A stretch of 64,000 nucleotides of DNA from Sordariomycetes sp. S80-01Y (Eukaryota > Ascomycota > Sordariomycetes): positions 186,001 through 250,000 of the forward strand of contig JAXQJY010000033.1 in assembly GCA_037042185.1 (NCBI GenBank), read 5' to 3'. Position 1 is the stretch's first letter, and each line of letters begins with the position of its first letter. Under the pieces are notes generated by a model. That model saw only the letters and a list, made by a program, of their open reading frames with translations, had not been told where the DNA came from and did no database searches. Of the stretch, positions 54,242-63,062 are shown in pieces. The position numbers were made by a program, and so were the translations under genes.

Positions 54242-54819
54242 AGTAAGTTTACCTGCACCCCGCGTCGGGCTTGATGCAACTGCTGTCAGGTTGATCAAAT
54301 TCACTTTGGTCATTGACGACGGCCAGCGATGTCTATGTCTTCGAATTGGTGACTGACCATTGCAGTGACCCGCTCCCACAAGGCCAACGACCGCGACCAC
54401 AAGGGCATTGCTGAGGGCACTGCCCTCCCCGTTGAGAACCTCCCCAAGTTCTTCGCCAAGAACGGCTATGCCGATGTCGACCCCAAGAAGATCAAGAAGG
54501 ACGGAGGTGGCAGGGGCAACTGGTAAGTTCACCTCAGTCACTCTCAATCCTCCTCTTGGACACGACGGCTGACTGTAGAAGGGGCACCATCAGTGACATC
54601 GTTGTGGACGAGGGCTTCACCGTGACCAACGCCCGCCGCCGTTCCAACTCCTCCCTCACCTCGCCTACCCACATCTCCGACTTCAAGACCAAGTTCGACG
54701 CCAACGAGCTTGACCCCGTCTTCGACGAGACCATCCATGGTGCTGGCATCCTCGATGAGAACGGTGAAGAACTTACCAAGACGGACTCGGAGAGCGGTCG
54801 CTCTGATGCTTCCCTCTAG
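54242..54819 (+). CDS. Small Stf2-like hydrophilin / ATPase-stabilising-factor family
   Basis: The coding sequence begins with an ATG split by an intron: A at 54242, then a 123-nt GTAAGT/CAG intron, then TG at 54366-54367. Further exons are 54366-54522 and 54582-54819, giving 131 residues. The N-terminal 55 residues (M-T-R-S-H-K, F-F-A-K-N-G, D-P-K-K-I-K-K-D-G, R-G-N-W-G) match the Stf2/TMA10-like family of small, very hydrophilic proteins, named in yeast as ATP-synthase stabilising factors and now linked to desiccation tolerance. The rest is acidic and Ser-rich with an R-R-R-S-N-S-S segment that could be a PKA target. Intron 2 ends in a TAGAAG double acceptor; only the second AG gives the conserved N-W-G join, the first gives an immediate TGA. 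Confidence 0.85.
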
Positions 54820-55917
54820 CCTGACCAAGGAAGTGTACAATACGATCCGTCCAGATCTGGATTTCGGCTTGAACGCCTTCGGTTCTTTTTGAGATGACCT
54901 AGGGCTTGACTTTGGAGTTTGCGGGAGGATATTACTGGCTCTGTATTTGGAACTGATGAGGCGCCAGGGCCTGTTCCCTTTCCTTTCTCTTCTATGGATC
55001 TCGGACGGATGCATACTGTACCATGTACCACATACCACAATTTTCCACGATAAGCACGAAGAAACGAGCCTTGAGATAGAGTCAATCAAAAGCAAGGCCT
55101 TGTACCATTGACCATAAGCCACCGCTCCAAGTGCTCTCACCACCTTCGTCCTGAGCGAGTGAGGGAAATGCCTCAGCGACGTGATTCGGAAGATCAGCGC
55201 CCGCTGAGTTTCAGGAGAGGCGCTCATCTTCGATCCCCGACATGCAGATACGTAAGACTGCCACGCTCCGCTACCACCACTTCCACCTGCGAGCCTTGAC
55301 ACATTCCATTCGAGACATGCCGATCGCCCACCCCCAACACCCACTGCCACAGCTGGAGAGGAGTAGCGCGGATGGGATGGGAGTATCGGCCGCCGCCCGA
55401 CTTGAGGTGTAAGTTCCCGGCGAGTCAGGGGAGAGGGAAGCCAACCACCCTGACCTCAGCCCCTCCTGGCCCAAAGCTTATGTCCAAGCTGCGTACGCTT
55501 CCCCTCAATCACTGACCACGACGGAGTCGCTCTCCGTGGTTGTCCAGTGATTGACGGGATGGTTGGGCGGTCATGCCAGCGATAGGGGATTGTCAGCTGT
55601 TTGACGTGTTTGGGTGTTGCATTGCCTGTGTGATGATGTCGCCTTTCTGCACGTCGATAGCAATCGGCACCAGACTGATTTAGTAGCTTCGAAGTCACTT
55701 GGGAAAAAGCGGGCCCGTCGTAGCGACAGAGAGTCGGTCCGTGCGTGCCGGTAGCGGCGACCCTGGGAAAAAAGTTGAGTCACGTGGCTCCGACATCTCA
55801 ACCTCGAAACGTCAAGCTTCAAGTTCACTTTGAGGTCCTCATTGGTCTCTGCAGTCTCATAATCGTTCACTGAAAGAAAGAAGTCACTGACGGAGGGACC
55901 GAAATACAACCGTCGCA
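54820..55917. other. Intergenic, promoter of ADE1
   Basis: About 1.1 kb without convincing ORFs. The control element near the ADE1 start is listed separately. Confidence 0.45.
55776..55786. promoter_or_regulatory. TGAGTCA fused to CACGTG upstream of ADE1
   Basis: TGAGTCA at 55776-55782, the Gcn4/CPC-1 consensus, overlaps an E-box CACGTG at 55781-55786, 132 nt before the ADE1 start. Yeast ADE genes are driven by Gcn4 and Bas1/Pho2 through TGACTC sites, so a Gcn4-type site here makes sense. An E-box could recruit bHLH factors. Motif evidence only. Confidence 0.5.
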
Positions 55918-56850
55918 ATGGCTCCCGAAGCAATCACCGAGATCAATCTGAAATCCCTCCCCCTGGTCGCCAAGGGTAAGGTCCGCGAGCTCTATCGCAT
56001 CGACGACTCCACCCTGCTCATGGCCGTGACGGACCGCATCTCAGCCTACGATGTGATCCTCTCCTCCGGCATCCCCGAGAAGGGCACCCTCCTCACCCAA
56101 GCCTCACGCCACTGGTTTTCGTATCTTGAATCGCAGATCCCGGAGCTCAAGCACCATGTCTTGTCCTGGGATCCGCCCTCCCCTGAGCAAGGCGTGAGCC
56201 GCGAGGAGGCGGAGAAGCTGAGGGGCCGGTGCCTGCAGATCAAGAGCATGAAGATCTTCCCCGTGGAGGCCATCGTCAGGGGGTACTTGACTGGGAGTGC
56301 GTGGAAGGAGTACCAGAAGACGGGGACGGTGCACGGCATGAAGCAGGCCGAGGGCTTGCAGAACGCGTCCAAGTTCCCTCAGCCCATCTACACGCCAAGC
56401 ACCAAGGCGCCGGCGGGGGAGAGCGATGAGAACATCTCAGTCGAGCAGGCTAGGAAGATTGTGGGGGAGAAGTACGCAGACCGCATCGAGTCCCTCGCCC
56501 TGAAACTCTACACATGCGCGTCAGACTACGCCGCCGCCCGAGGAATCGTCCTGGCAGACACCAAGTTCGAGTTCGGCCTGGACGAGGCGACGGACGAGAT
56601 CTACCTCGTGGACGAGGTCCTCACGCCCGACAGCTCGAGGTTCTGGCCCGCGCCGGTGAAGGTCGGCGAGGAGCAGCCGAGCTTCGACAAGCAGTATGTC
56701 CGCGACTACCTGACGAGCAACGGGTTGAAGGGGAAGCAGGACGTCGGACTGCCGGATGACGTCGTGGAGGCGACGAGGAGTAAGTACAAGGAGGTCTACG
56801 AGAAGTTGACCGGGAGGACGTTGGAGGAGGCGCTGAAGGAGCTGGCATAG
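55918..56850 (+). CDS. ADE1: SAICAR synthetase (phosphoribosylaminoimidazole-succinocarboxamide synthase)
   Basis: Intronless, 310 residues, with the ATG in the context CGCAATGG. The enzyme joins aspartate to CAIR using ATP, the eighth step from PRPP to IMP, in the cytosol. Family marks are intact: G-K-V-R-E-L-Y near residue 20, T-D-R-I-S-A-Y-D with the catalytic region near 40, P-V-E-A-I-V-R-G-Y-L-T-G-S-A near 115, and the signature L-A-D-T-K-F-E-F-G and D-E-V-L-T-P-D-S-S-R-F-W near 210-240. It is the monofunctional fungal type, not fused to AIR carboxylase as in animals. C1-THF synthase, which supplies formyl groups to the same pathway, lies about 8 kb upstream on the other strand. Confidence 0.97.
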   Translation: MAPEAITEINLKSLPLVAKGKVRELYRIDDSTLLMAVTDRISAYDVILSSGIPEKGTLLTQASRHWFSYLESQIPELKHHVLSWDPPSPEQGVSREEAEKLRGRCLQIKSMKIFPVEAIVRGYLTGSAWKEYQKTGTVHGMKQAEGLQNASKFPQPIYTPSTKAPAGESDENISVEQARKIVGEKYADRIESLALKLYTCASDYAAARGIVLADTKFEFGLDEATDEIYLVDEVLTPDSSRFWPAPVKVGEEQPSFDKQYVRDYLTSNGLKGKQDVGLPDDVVEATRSKYKEVYEKLTGRTLEEALKELA

Positions 56851-57380
56851 GGCGCGGCTGGTGTTCATCACATTCAAAAGGAAAGCCGCTACGACTCGCT
56901 GAGTGCATGGTCACGAGGAAAAAGTACGAATGATGGCATGACCACACGCCCTAGAAGGGGATTGGTAGATGAAATGACAAGATGAAATGTGCTCGCAGTC
57001 ACGAACCCCTTAAAAGTAGATTCCAAAACTTCCAAGTAGTCTTTACTCTTCATATAATTGAGAAGAAGAGATTATTGACTGAACTTAAGAACGTTCGAGC
57101 TGGGCGAGACCAAAACGGCAAGATATACTACCTAGCCATGTACTGTCGTCCGGGGTGTCCACTTTAATTCTCCGAACATCTTGAAATCGACGTCGCGACG
57201 GGCATCTCGAAGGAAACAACTACTACCACCCCAACACCTCCACTGCCGCCATTCCCGCCTCTTTTTACGTGTGGGCGGATTCCAAGACCACCATAACATC
57301 TATCTTCGTCTGCGATTGGTCCTTATCCGTGCCTTCGCGCACAGCAACCCTCGACTTCCACCCCGTCGCAAACCGCAGCA
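56851..57380. other. Intergenic, promoter of SPF27 gene
   Basis: About 530 nt; 3' flank of ADE1 and a C/T-rich leader for the next gene. Nothing else seen. Confidence 0.45.
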
Positions 57381-58067
57381 ATGGCCGTCCCACCAGCGTA
57401 CCACGAGTCCCTCCCCTGTACGGTTACCCTCTTCCCCCTCCCGTAGCCCTTCACGCTGACCTGTTGCTCCCTCGGCGCAGACATCGACCCCGAGCCCTCA
57501 CAGGAAGCCCTCGCAGCCGCCCGCGCGCTGATCGAAGCCGAAGCACAATCCGCAGCGCCGAAGCCGCCGCCCGCCGCGCCCCCGTCGCCCAAGTTCAGCG
57601 AGATCTTCGTCACAGAGCTCGAGCGCGCGAAGTCGCAGACGCCGCTGACGTCCCTCACCCTGTCGCGCTACGAGGCCCAGCCCACGCCCTCGACGTCGAC
57701 GCCCAGGGACGAGGTCGCCGCGCTGCTGTCCAACTCCCAGGTCAGCGACGCCTACCTCGCCTCGCGGCGGCAGAACCTCGAGCTGCTGGACAAGTACGGC
57801 AAGAACAGCTGGCTGATCGGCAACCACCAGCTCGAGGGGGAGCTGAGGAGGTTGGAGAACGAGCTGGCCGAGGCGAAGAAGGAGGTTGATCTCGTGAACT
57901 TGGAGAGGCAGCGCAGGCAGGCTGATGTCAAGGGGGAGATGGACCTACTGGAGGATAACTGGCGGAAGGGCGTAGGGAGGGTTCTAGAGGTTGAGGTTGC
58001 GGTTCAGGAGATCAGGCGCGAGATTCGGGAGGAGTTGAGGAGCAGAGGCCAGGCTGTTCAAGAGTAA
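57381..58067 (+). CDS. Pre-mRNA splicing factor SPF27 (BCAS2/Cwf7 family)
   Basis: Two exons, 57381-57417 (12 codons plus one base) and 57481-58067, joined by a GTACGG/CAG intron of 63 nt, give 207 residues. BCAS2/SPF27 (S. pombe Cwf7) is a small subunit of the Prp19-associated NineTeen complex of the spliceosome. The protein starts with L-P-Y-I-D, has an Ala/Pro-rich loop (about 25-55), the L-x-R-Y-E motif near 72, the N-L-E-L-L-x-K-Y-G-x-N-x-W segment near 115, and a long C-terminal coiled coil rich in Glu, Arg and Leu. This order and size match the family. The tiny first exon with the conserved L-P-Y-I-D spanning the junction supports the model. Confidence 0.9.
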
Positions 58068-58482
58068 AGCGGCCTGCACTTTCGATTACAAGGGATTATA
58101 ACGGCATAGATCCCCTTCAGGTGTGCATTCAGGCGTTCAGGAATGTTTTAACGGGACAACAAAGTCACGATGGGATGGTGGACACAACTCAGTGAGTGAA
58201 CAGGTATCAGATGACTCGGTAGCCTGTGTCCTAGGAAGCGAAGCATACTCGCGTGGAAAATGAAAAAAAGAGGTCCTCTCGAACGCCAACAGCTTCAGCA
58301 TGTCTCAAATCACCAAAATGAAGAGAAGAGCCTCCAATGGAGACAGTTCCCCCCCTCTCCCTGATACGAATATCCCATGTCCAATGATGCATACTTCTGT
58401 ACTTAGCAACACCATTCCCCCCATCCAACACGCTCGCGCAATTCGTCGTTTTTGAAGATCAAGTTGCGTAAGAAACAGACCT
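58068..58482. other. Intergenic between converging genes
   Basis: About 415 nt of 3' flank shared by the SPF27 gene and the PKA regulatory subunit gene. Nothing else seen. Confidence 0.5.
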
Positions 58483-59634
58483 CTAGCCCGTGTGCAGCGG
58501 ATCCATCTCCTCGACACCCGACTTGACACCCTCGTACTTGGTCCTGCGCATGATCCCCTCCACCGGACCCAGCAATCTTTGGAACGCACTCTTTCCGAGG
58601 GTGGCGACTTTGACGTCCGACGAAGCAACGACGCTAGCGGCTCGGGGGGCGTCATTGAGCAGGGCAAGCTCACCAAAGAAATCGCCCTTCTTGTAATGGA
58701 GGACCTTATTGTTCGGATCTCCCTTGTACGCATCCGCTTCTCCACTTTCCAGTAGATAGAACGAGTGGCCCGGGTCGCCCTCCGTGATGATCAGCTCCCC
58801 GGGTCGGAACTTCTGCGTCTCGAGGGCGTCTGCAATCTTGGAGCGCTCATAAGGGGTGAGGGACGAAAGAAGGGGCACTTCCTCGAGGAAGCTTTCGTAC
58901 ATGCGCCTGCGCGCGAAAGTGGACTCCATAAGAATGCGACGGAAGGTCAGTCGGTCGAGCTGCCATAATGTGCAGTCTTTCTCGGCAGAGATGACGGTCG
59001 CGGCGCGAGGAGCGTTATACATGAGAGCGAGTTCGCCAAAAGAGCCGCCCGCTTCGATGTTTCCAACCTGCTGGCCCATGCCATCCGCACCAGGCTGGAG
59101 CTGACCGCTCGGGTTGACGAAGACATTGAACGATCCCTTCTCCACGACGTAGAAATAGTCACCAGCGTCGCCTTGGCTAATAACCTGGATTGGTTAGTCT
59201 CGAGTCGGACCACCGGCAACTAGATTCCTCACCTTGATGTCCTTTGTCGGAATTGGCTTCTCCACCAAAGCTCCCAAGATCTGCGCACTTTGCTCATCCT
59301 CGAGGTGACTGAATAAAAAGTTGCCTTCGATGGCGTTCTTCAGCCTCTGGATCTGCTCTGGTGTCTTCTCGTGGTAGGGGGGCTGCCAATTATCGTTCTC
59401 GTCCGCACTTGGCTTCAACGACTCGGCAGAAACAGAGGTACGTCGGTTGAAGTTATATTGAGGGGGGTATCCTTCGGGGTCGGGTGCGCCTCGTGCTGTA
59501 GGCGGAAGATCGCTGATGCCGTCGCCGCCAAATGAAGCCGGCGCGCCGTCCTCGGTCTCTTCGGCAAGACTCTGCATCTGTCCTCCGAAGGGATTCGAAT
59601 TGGCCCCAAAGGGGCTCTTAAATTGGCCAGCCAT
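58483..59634 (-). CDS. PKAR: cAMP-dependent protein kinase regulatory subunit
   Basis: Two exons, 59634-59233 and 59184-58483 (GTGAGG/CAG intron), give 367 residues. PKA-R holds the catalytic subunit inactive until cAMP binds. The inhibitor site is R-R-T-S-V (64-68), a true phosphorylatable (type II-like) site. Two cyclic-nucleotide domains follow, each with its phosphate-binding cassette: F-G-E-L-A-L-M-Y-N-A-P-R-A-A-T-V near 184 and F-G-E-L-A-L-L-N-D-A-P-R-A-A-S-V near 303, with the key Glu and Arg present in both. The region before the inhibitor site is short (63 residues), Gly/Pro/Asn-rich and disordered, and shows no RII-alpha-type dimerisation/docking helices. I found no upstream exon coding one within 600 nt, so either it lies farther away or this subunit lacks it. 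Confidence 0.95.
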
Positions 59635-62201
59635 GTTAGAACAGAATGTGGCGATGGGATGGTAGAGGTCGATGAGTAGGTATAGGAAGGTTGCTGAAGG
59701 AATCCGGCGGGTTTGGCGTTCTAGTTCGACAGGTCAGCGCATTGTCCAACACAACGTCCGGTTCACAAAGAAGAGAATAGCTTGACGTAAAGGAACAATA
59801 TTCTGAGCTTCTGGGCAGTGACATTGAGCCAATGATACCCTTTCACGTGGGAGCGTGCTTCATTTAGCAACAGCCAGGCTTGACAGGTCAGGGAGGACAC
59901 CAGTGCTAGCACGAAGTCTGTCCGGTATTGCTGACGCCAGTGGAATCCCAGCGACACCAAAACATTGGCCAGTCTGGAAAAATAGGCCGCCGATGCGAAG
60001 GAGAAACTTTCTGTGCCACGCGTTTGATGTTTGGATTGCTGGTCAAGTTGGGAGTCTCTCGTGAGGATCGAGCGCAGACTAAGGTCGCGGCCCCTCCAGC
60101 GACTGGAGAAACAAAGCATCCCCAGGCTCGAACGAGCTGACGAGGAGCCACCTCGCTCGAAAGGCCAGAAAAACGACTCACAAAAGCAAGGGCGCATGAA
60201 CAAACGCAAACGAACGCAACTCACCTTCACAATCGCCAAGCCAAACAATTCCAGGGCGTCGTTGGAGCTGCCTCTGGAAAGAGATAGCTAGGGCAAGTCC
60301 AGGCGCAGAGATTCGTCGGCTTAACAATCACCAGTCAACAGTGGCGATGTCGATTGCCTGGTCACGCTGTGACGTGTTGCGGGATGCTGCAGACGGCAAT
60401 GGCTGAACCTTTTCGCAAGCCAAGCAGAGGATATCGCCAAAGGTATGCGGAATGGACGACACCAGAAGGGGAAGAGAAGATGAATTCTCTGAATCTGCCA
60501 CGGGCAATCGGCTCGGGGCGGGAGGCCAGGCGAAGGGGTTTTGATGAGGGAGCAGACGCAGGCGAACGTAGGCAAAAGCGAGCTCTGACGGATGACCTGA
60601 GGCAATCCGCACCGGCAGCCCCGCGTTGACGTAGCGTCAGGTCCGGTGGGCAGGCGTCTGTACAAGCCCTTCCGACTCACAGAGGCGCAAACAAGACGAA
60701 GACGGATGAGCAAGCACAGGTGGAAGGTTCCTTGGGTGCAGCTGGAGCTGGAGCTGAAGCAGCTGACGAGGATGAATGAGGAGAAATATAAAGGTAGCTA
60801 TGAGGCGAGAAGCAAGGAAGGAAGGCGGGACCGGGACAGCCTGAGGAGAGTGGGGGAATCGCAACTCAAAAGGGCCCTGGCGCGACAGAAGCATTCTAGA
60901 AAATGCGCACGGACCACGCTGCGAGCCATGCGTTCGGGGGAGCTACACAACCGTGGTCCGTGCGAGCATCGATCTTGCTGTCGTTGCCCAGCCTGGGGAC
61001 AGCCTTACATAGACGACGGTAGCTGATTCTTGGTCCTGGACTTTTGATGCTGCAGGCGCAGTGAGGTCTCCGGCTACGTTGAGAGGGATGCCCTCTGGTA
61101 ACCGAAGTGCCGGCTTCGGATGCGGGGATAAGGGCTCCCTCCCAAATTCCGCCATGACACGCGCGCAGCACGCAGGTTTACGACACCATTGGACAGGACG
61201 AACTTACGGAGCTTGAATCCACTCGTGGAGCCCCGAGTCCTGACACCGGGCGGTTCTCAGTGGCCTTTTATGCGCCATGTCGTTGCAACGCCATCGGCGG
61301 CCTTGCAACGTGCGATGTCGGCACTTGCCACTTCCGCAACGCACGTCGCCGGCGAGACACGCAGTTTCGATCCCCGGGAGCAGATGATATCTTGCCGAGG
61401 GCATCGCTTGGTCAGCATTCGCGAGACAAGTGGGAGAACTCCCTTCTGCACAACTTGGCCCCATAGCCTCGGACATTTGTGTCGCTCAGGTGTCCAGTTC
61501 CGAGACGCACGCCGCATCCCCACATGCGATATGACATGCGCTGCCTGCCCCTCAACAGCCGGTCTGTGGGGAACGTGCTGGTATCTTATGCTTAACGTGT
61601 GTCCGAGCTGCTGGATTCGTCAGATAAGCTGGGTTTTGACGACAGCTGGCCGTGGCCCTGAAGCACACACAGCCAAAATGTGTCGATCTGTGACATGACG
61701 GCTAGCTGCTCGCCTCACTCAGCACTATCTGAGGATGAGTAGGGGTACCCAAGGATCACATAAACTAAACAGATAACGGCTCCGAGGCAATGATGTTTAT
61801 AGATATCTCGTAATTGGCGATTACTTAATATCTAAGTTCGCTATTCGTCCTCTCCCTTCTCCCCAGCTGCCGGGTATAGTTCCACAATACAAATATAGGA
61901 GGAAGCGCAGCTTTTCGCTTTTCAGCAGGTATATACGCCCGATGACTCCTATAGGCAGGTCGAGATGCGTAGTATTCCTCAAGAACCAGGAGGCCTCGGA
62001 GTCGAGATGCCTCCCTAGCTCGTTGAAGTTGGCGACGGGTAAATCAAGTAGTCGTATCCAGAACGCCTGTCGTAAATGCAGCATTAGCCGAACTCCAGTC
62101 CGTCCGCCTCTTCCACTTCTCTGAAAAGGTTTGAGTGTCAACCAATTCTCCTTTGAAATGTGCTTTGAGTCCATGCGTGCTCAGTCGCATGTGCTGACTG
62201 C
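59635..62201. other. Large intergenic region, no gene recognised
   Basis: About 2.6 kb upstream of the PKA-R gene and downstream of the homeodomain gene. ORFs such as 60646-61026 and 61189-61698 have no domain and are overlapped by similar ORFs on the other strand. From about 61740 to 62100 the DNA is more A+T-rich. The left part presumably contains the PKA-R promoter and leader. Confidence 0.45.
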
Positions 62202-62852
62202 TCAGCTAGAGCGAGATTCTGACCCAGAAGTACCTGGTCCCTTGGCTTGAGCTGCCAAATCTCTATCTTTGCGCCTCGCCCTCTCCATCCAGTTCCTAAT
62301 CTGGCCATCATTCAGGCCCGTCTCGCTCGATATCGCGATCCTATGTTCCAGCTGTGGGTACGGATTGTCGCGATGGGTCTCATACCATTCCTTCAGCACA
62401 CGTCTAACTCCATCAGGGAAGCTATGCCCACACCTTCTAAACGCCGGGTCAACAAATGGCGACGTGTTGGCCCCAAGTCCTTGTTTTGGTTTGGGCCGCT
62501 CCTTGGCAGTTCTGGGCAGTTTCATCTTCGCGCTTTTCGTTGGCGCCATTTCTGCTTGCAATACCTTGGAGCCCCTCGACCGCTTGGGCTTGAGCGGGCT
62601 CTCAAGGAGTGGAGGATCAGTCTTTCTCCTTTTGGCCGGTGCTAACTCTTCCTTGGGGGTCTCGGACTGTCTGGGCCGTTTGAGCTTGCTTCGCGGGGGC
62701 GACGCGGTGCAAAGGTCATCCAAGGCAGGCGGAGGTGCCCCTGTCCGAGTATGTTGCGACCTCGATATGGGCTGCGTTGCTTGTGTGACCGGATCTGCAT
62801 ACTCCTCAGACTCCGTTGATGATGACGCCTCCTCGCTTTGCACGCCAAACAT
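62202..62852 (-). CDS. TALE-like homeodomain protein with a divergent recognition helix
   Basis: From the first in-frame ATG at 62852 the protein has 216 residues; the frame is open further up to 62987, just behind a TAG that could be a splice acceptor, so an extra upstream exon is possible. The N-terminal 120 residues are Ser/Pro/Lys-rich with several basic K-R-R-K and K-R-S-R stretches, as in a nuclear protein. The homeodomain lies near the C-terminus (about residues 140-200): L-K-E-W-Y-E-T-H in helix 1, the three-residue-loop mark N-P-Y-P, a second helix ending T-G-L, and Q-I-R-N-W-M-E-R-A-R-R-K in helix 3. The normal W-F-x-N-x-R core is W-M-E-R-A-R here, so the invariant Asn51 is replaced by Arg. 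Targets are unknown. Confidence 0.75.
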   Translation of the reverse strand: MFGVQSEEASSSTESEEYADPVTQATQPISRSQHTRTGAPPPALDDLCTASPPRSKLKRPRQSETPKEELAPAKRRKTDPPLLESPLKPKRSRGSKVLQAEMAPTKSAKMKLPRTAKERPKPKQGLGANTSPFVDPAFRRCGHSFPDGVRRVLKEWYETHRDNPYPQLEHRIAISSETGLNDGQIRNWMERARRKDRDLAAQAKGPGTSGSESRSS

Positions 62853-63062
62853 CGGCGAAGTCCATCTCGACGCGAAGAGCTCTCCCCAATATTGAAGCTG
62901 CTCGTCTCCCTGGCTTATAAACTCGTCAATAACCGAACTCTCAACCAAAGGTTTCGGAGTCGGTAGAAATCCCCCCGAAGAAGTTTCCTATCCCAAATCG
63001 GCAAGAGGCTCCGGACTCGGTGGTTGCAGACGGCTATCTTCCCAGGTGACCCTGACCCCCTT

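Noticed and set aside
57594-57889. Second gene in an overlapping frame of the SPF27 gene
   Set aside because: The alternate frame is Arg/Ala-rich low-complexity, a GC-bias shadow of the real coding frame.
61189-61698. 169-codon ORF as a Cys-rich secreted protein
   Set aside because: Cys and Trp are scattered without a signal peptide or spacing pattern, and the opposite strand is also open.
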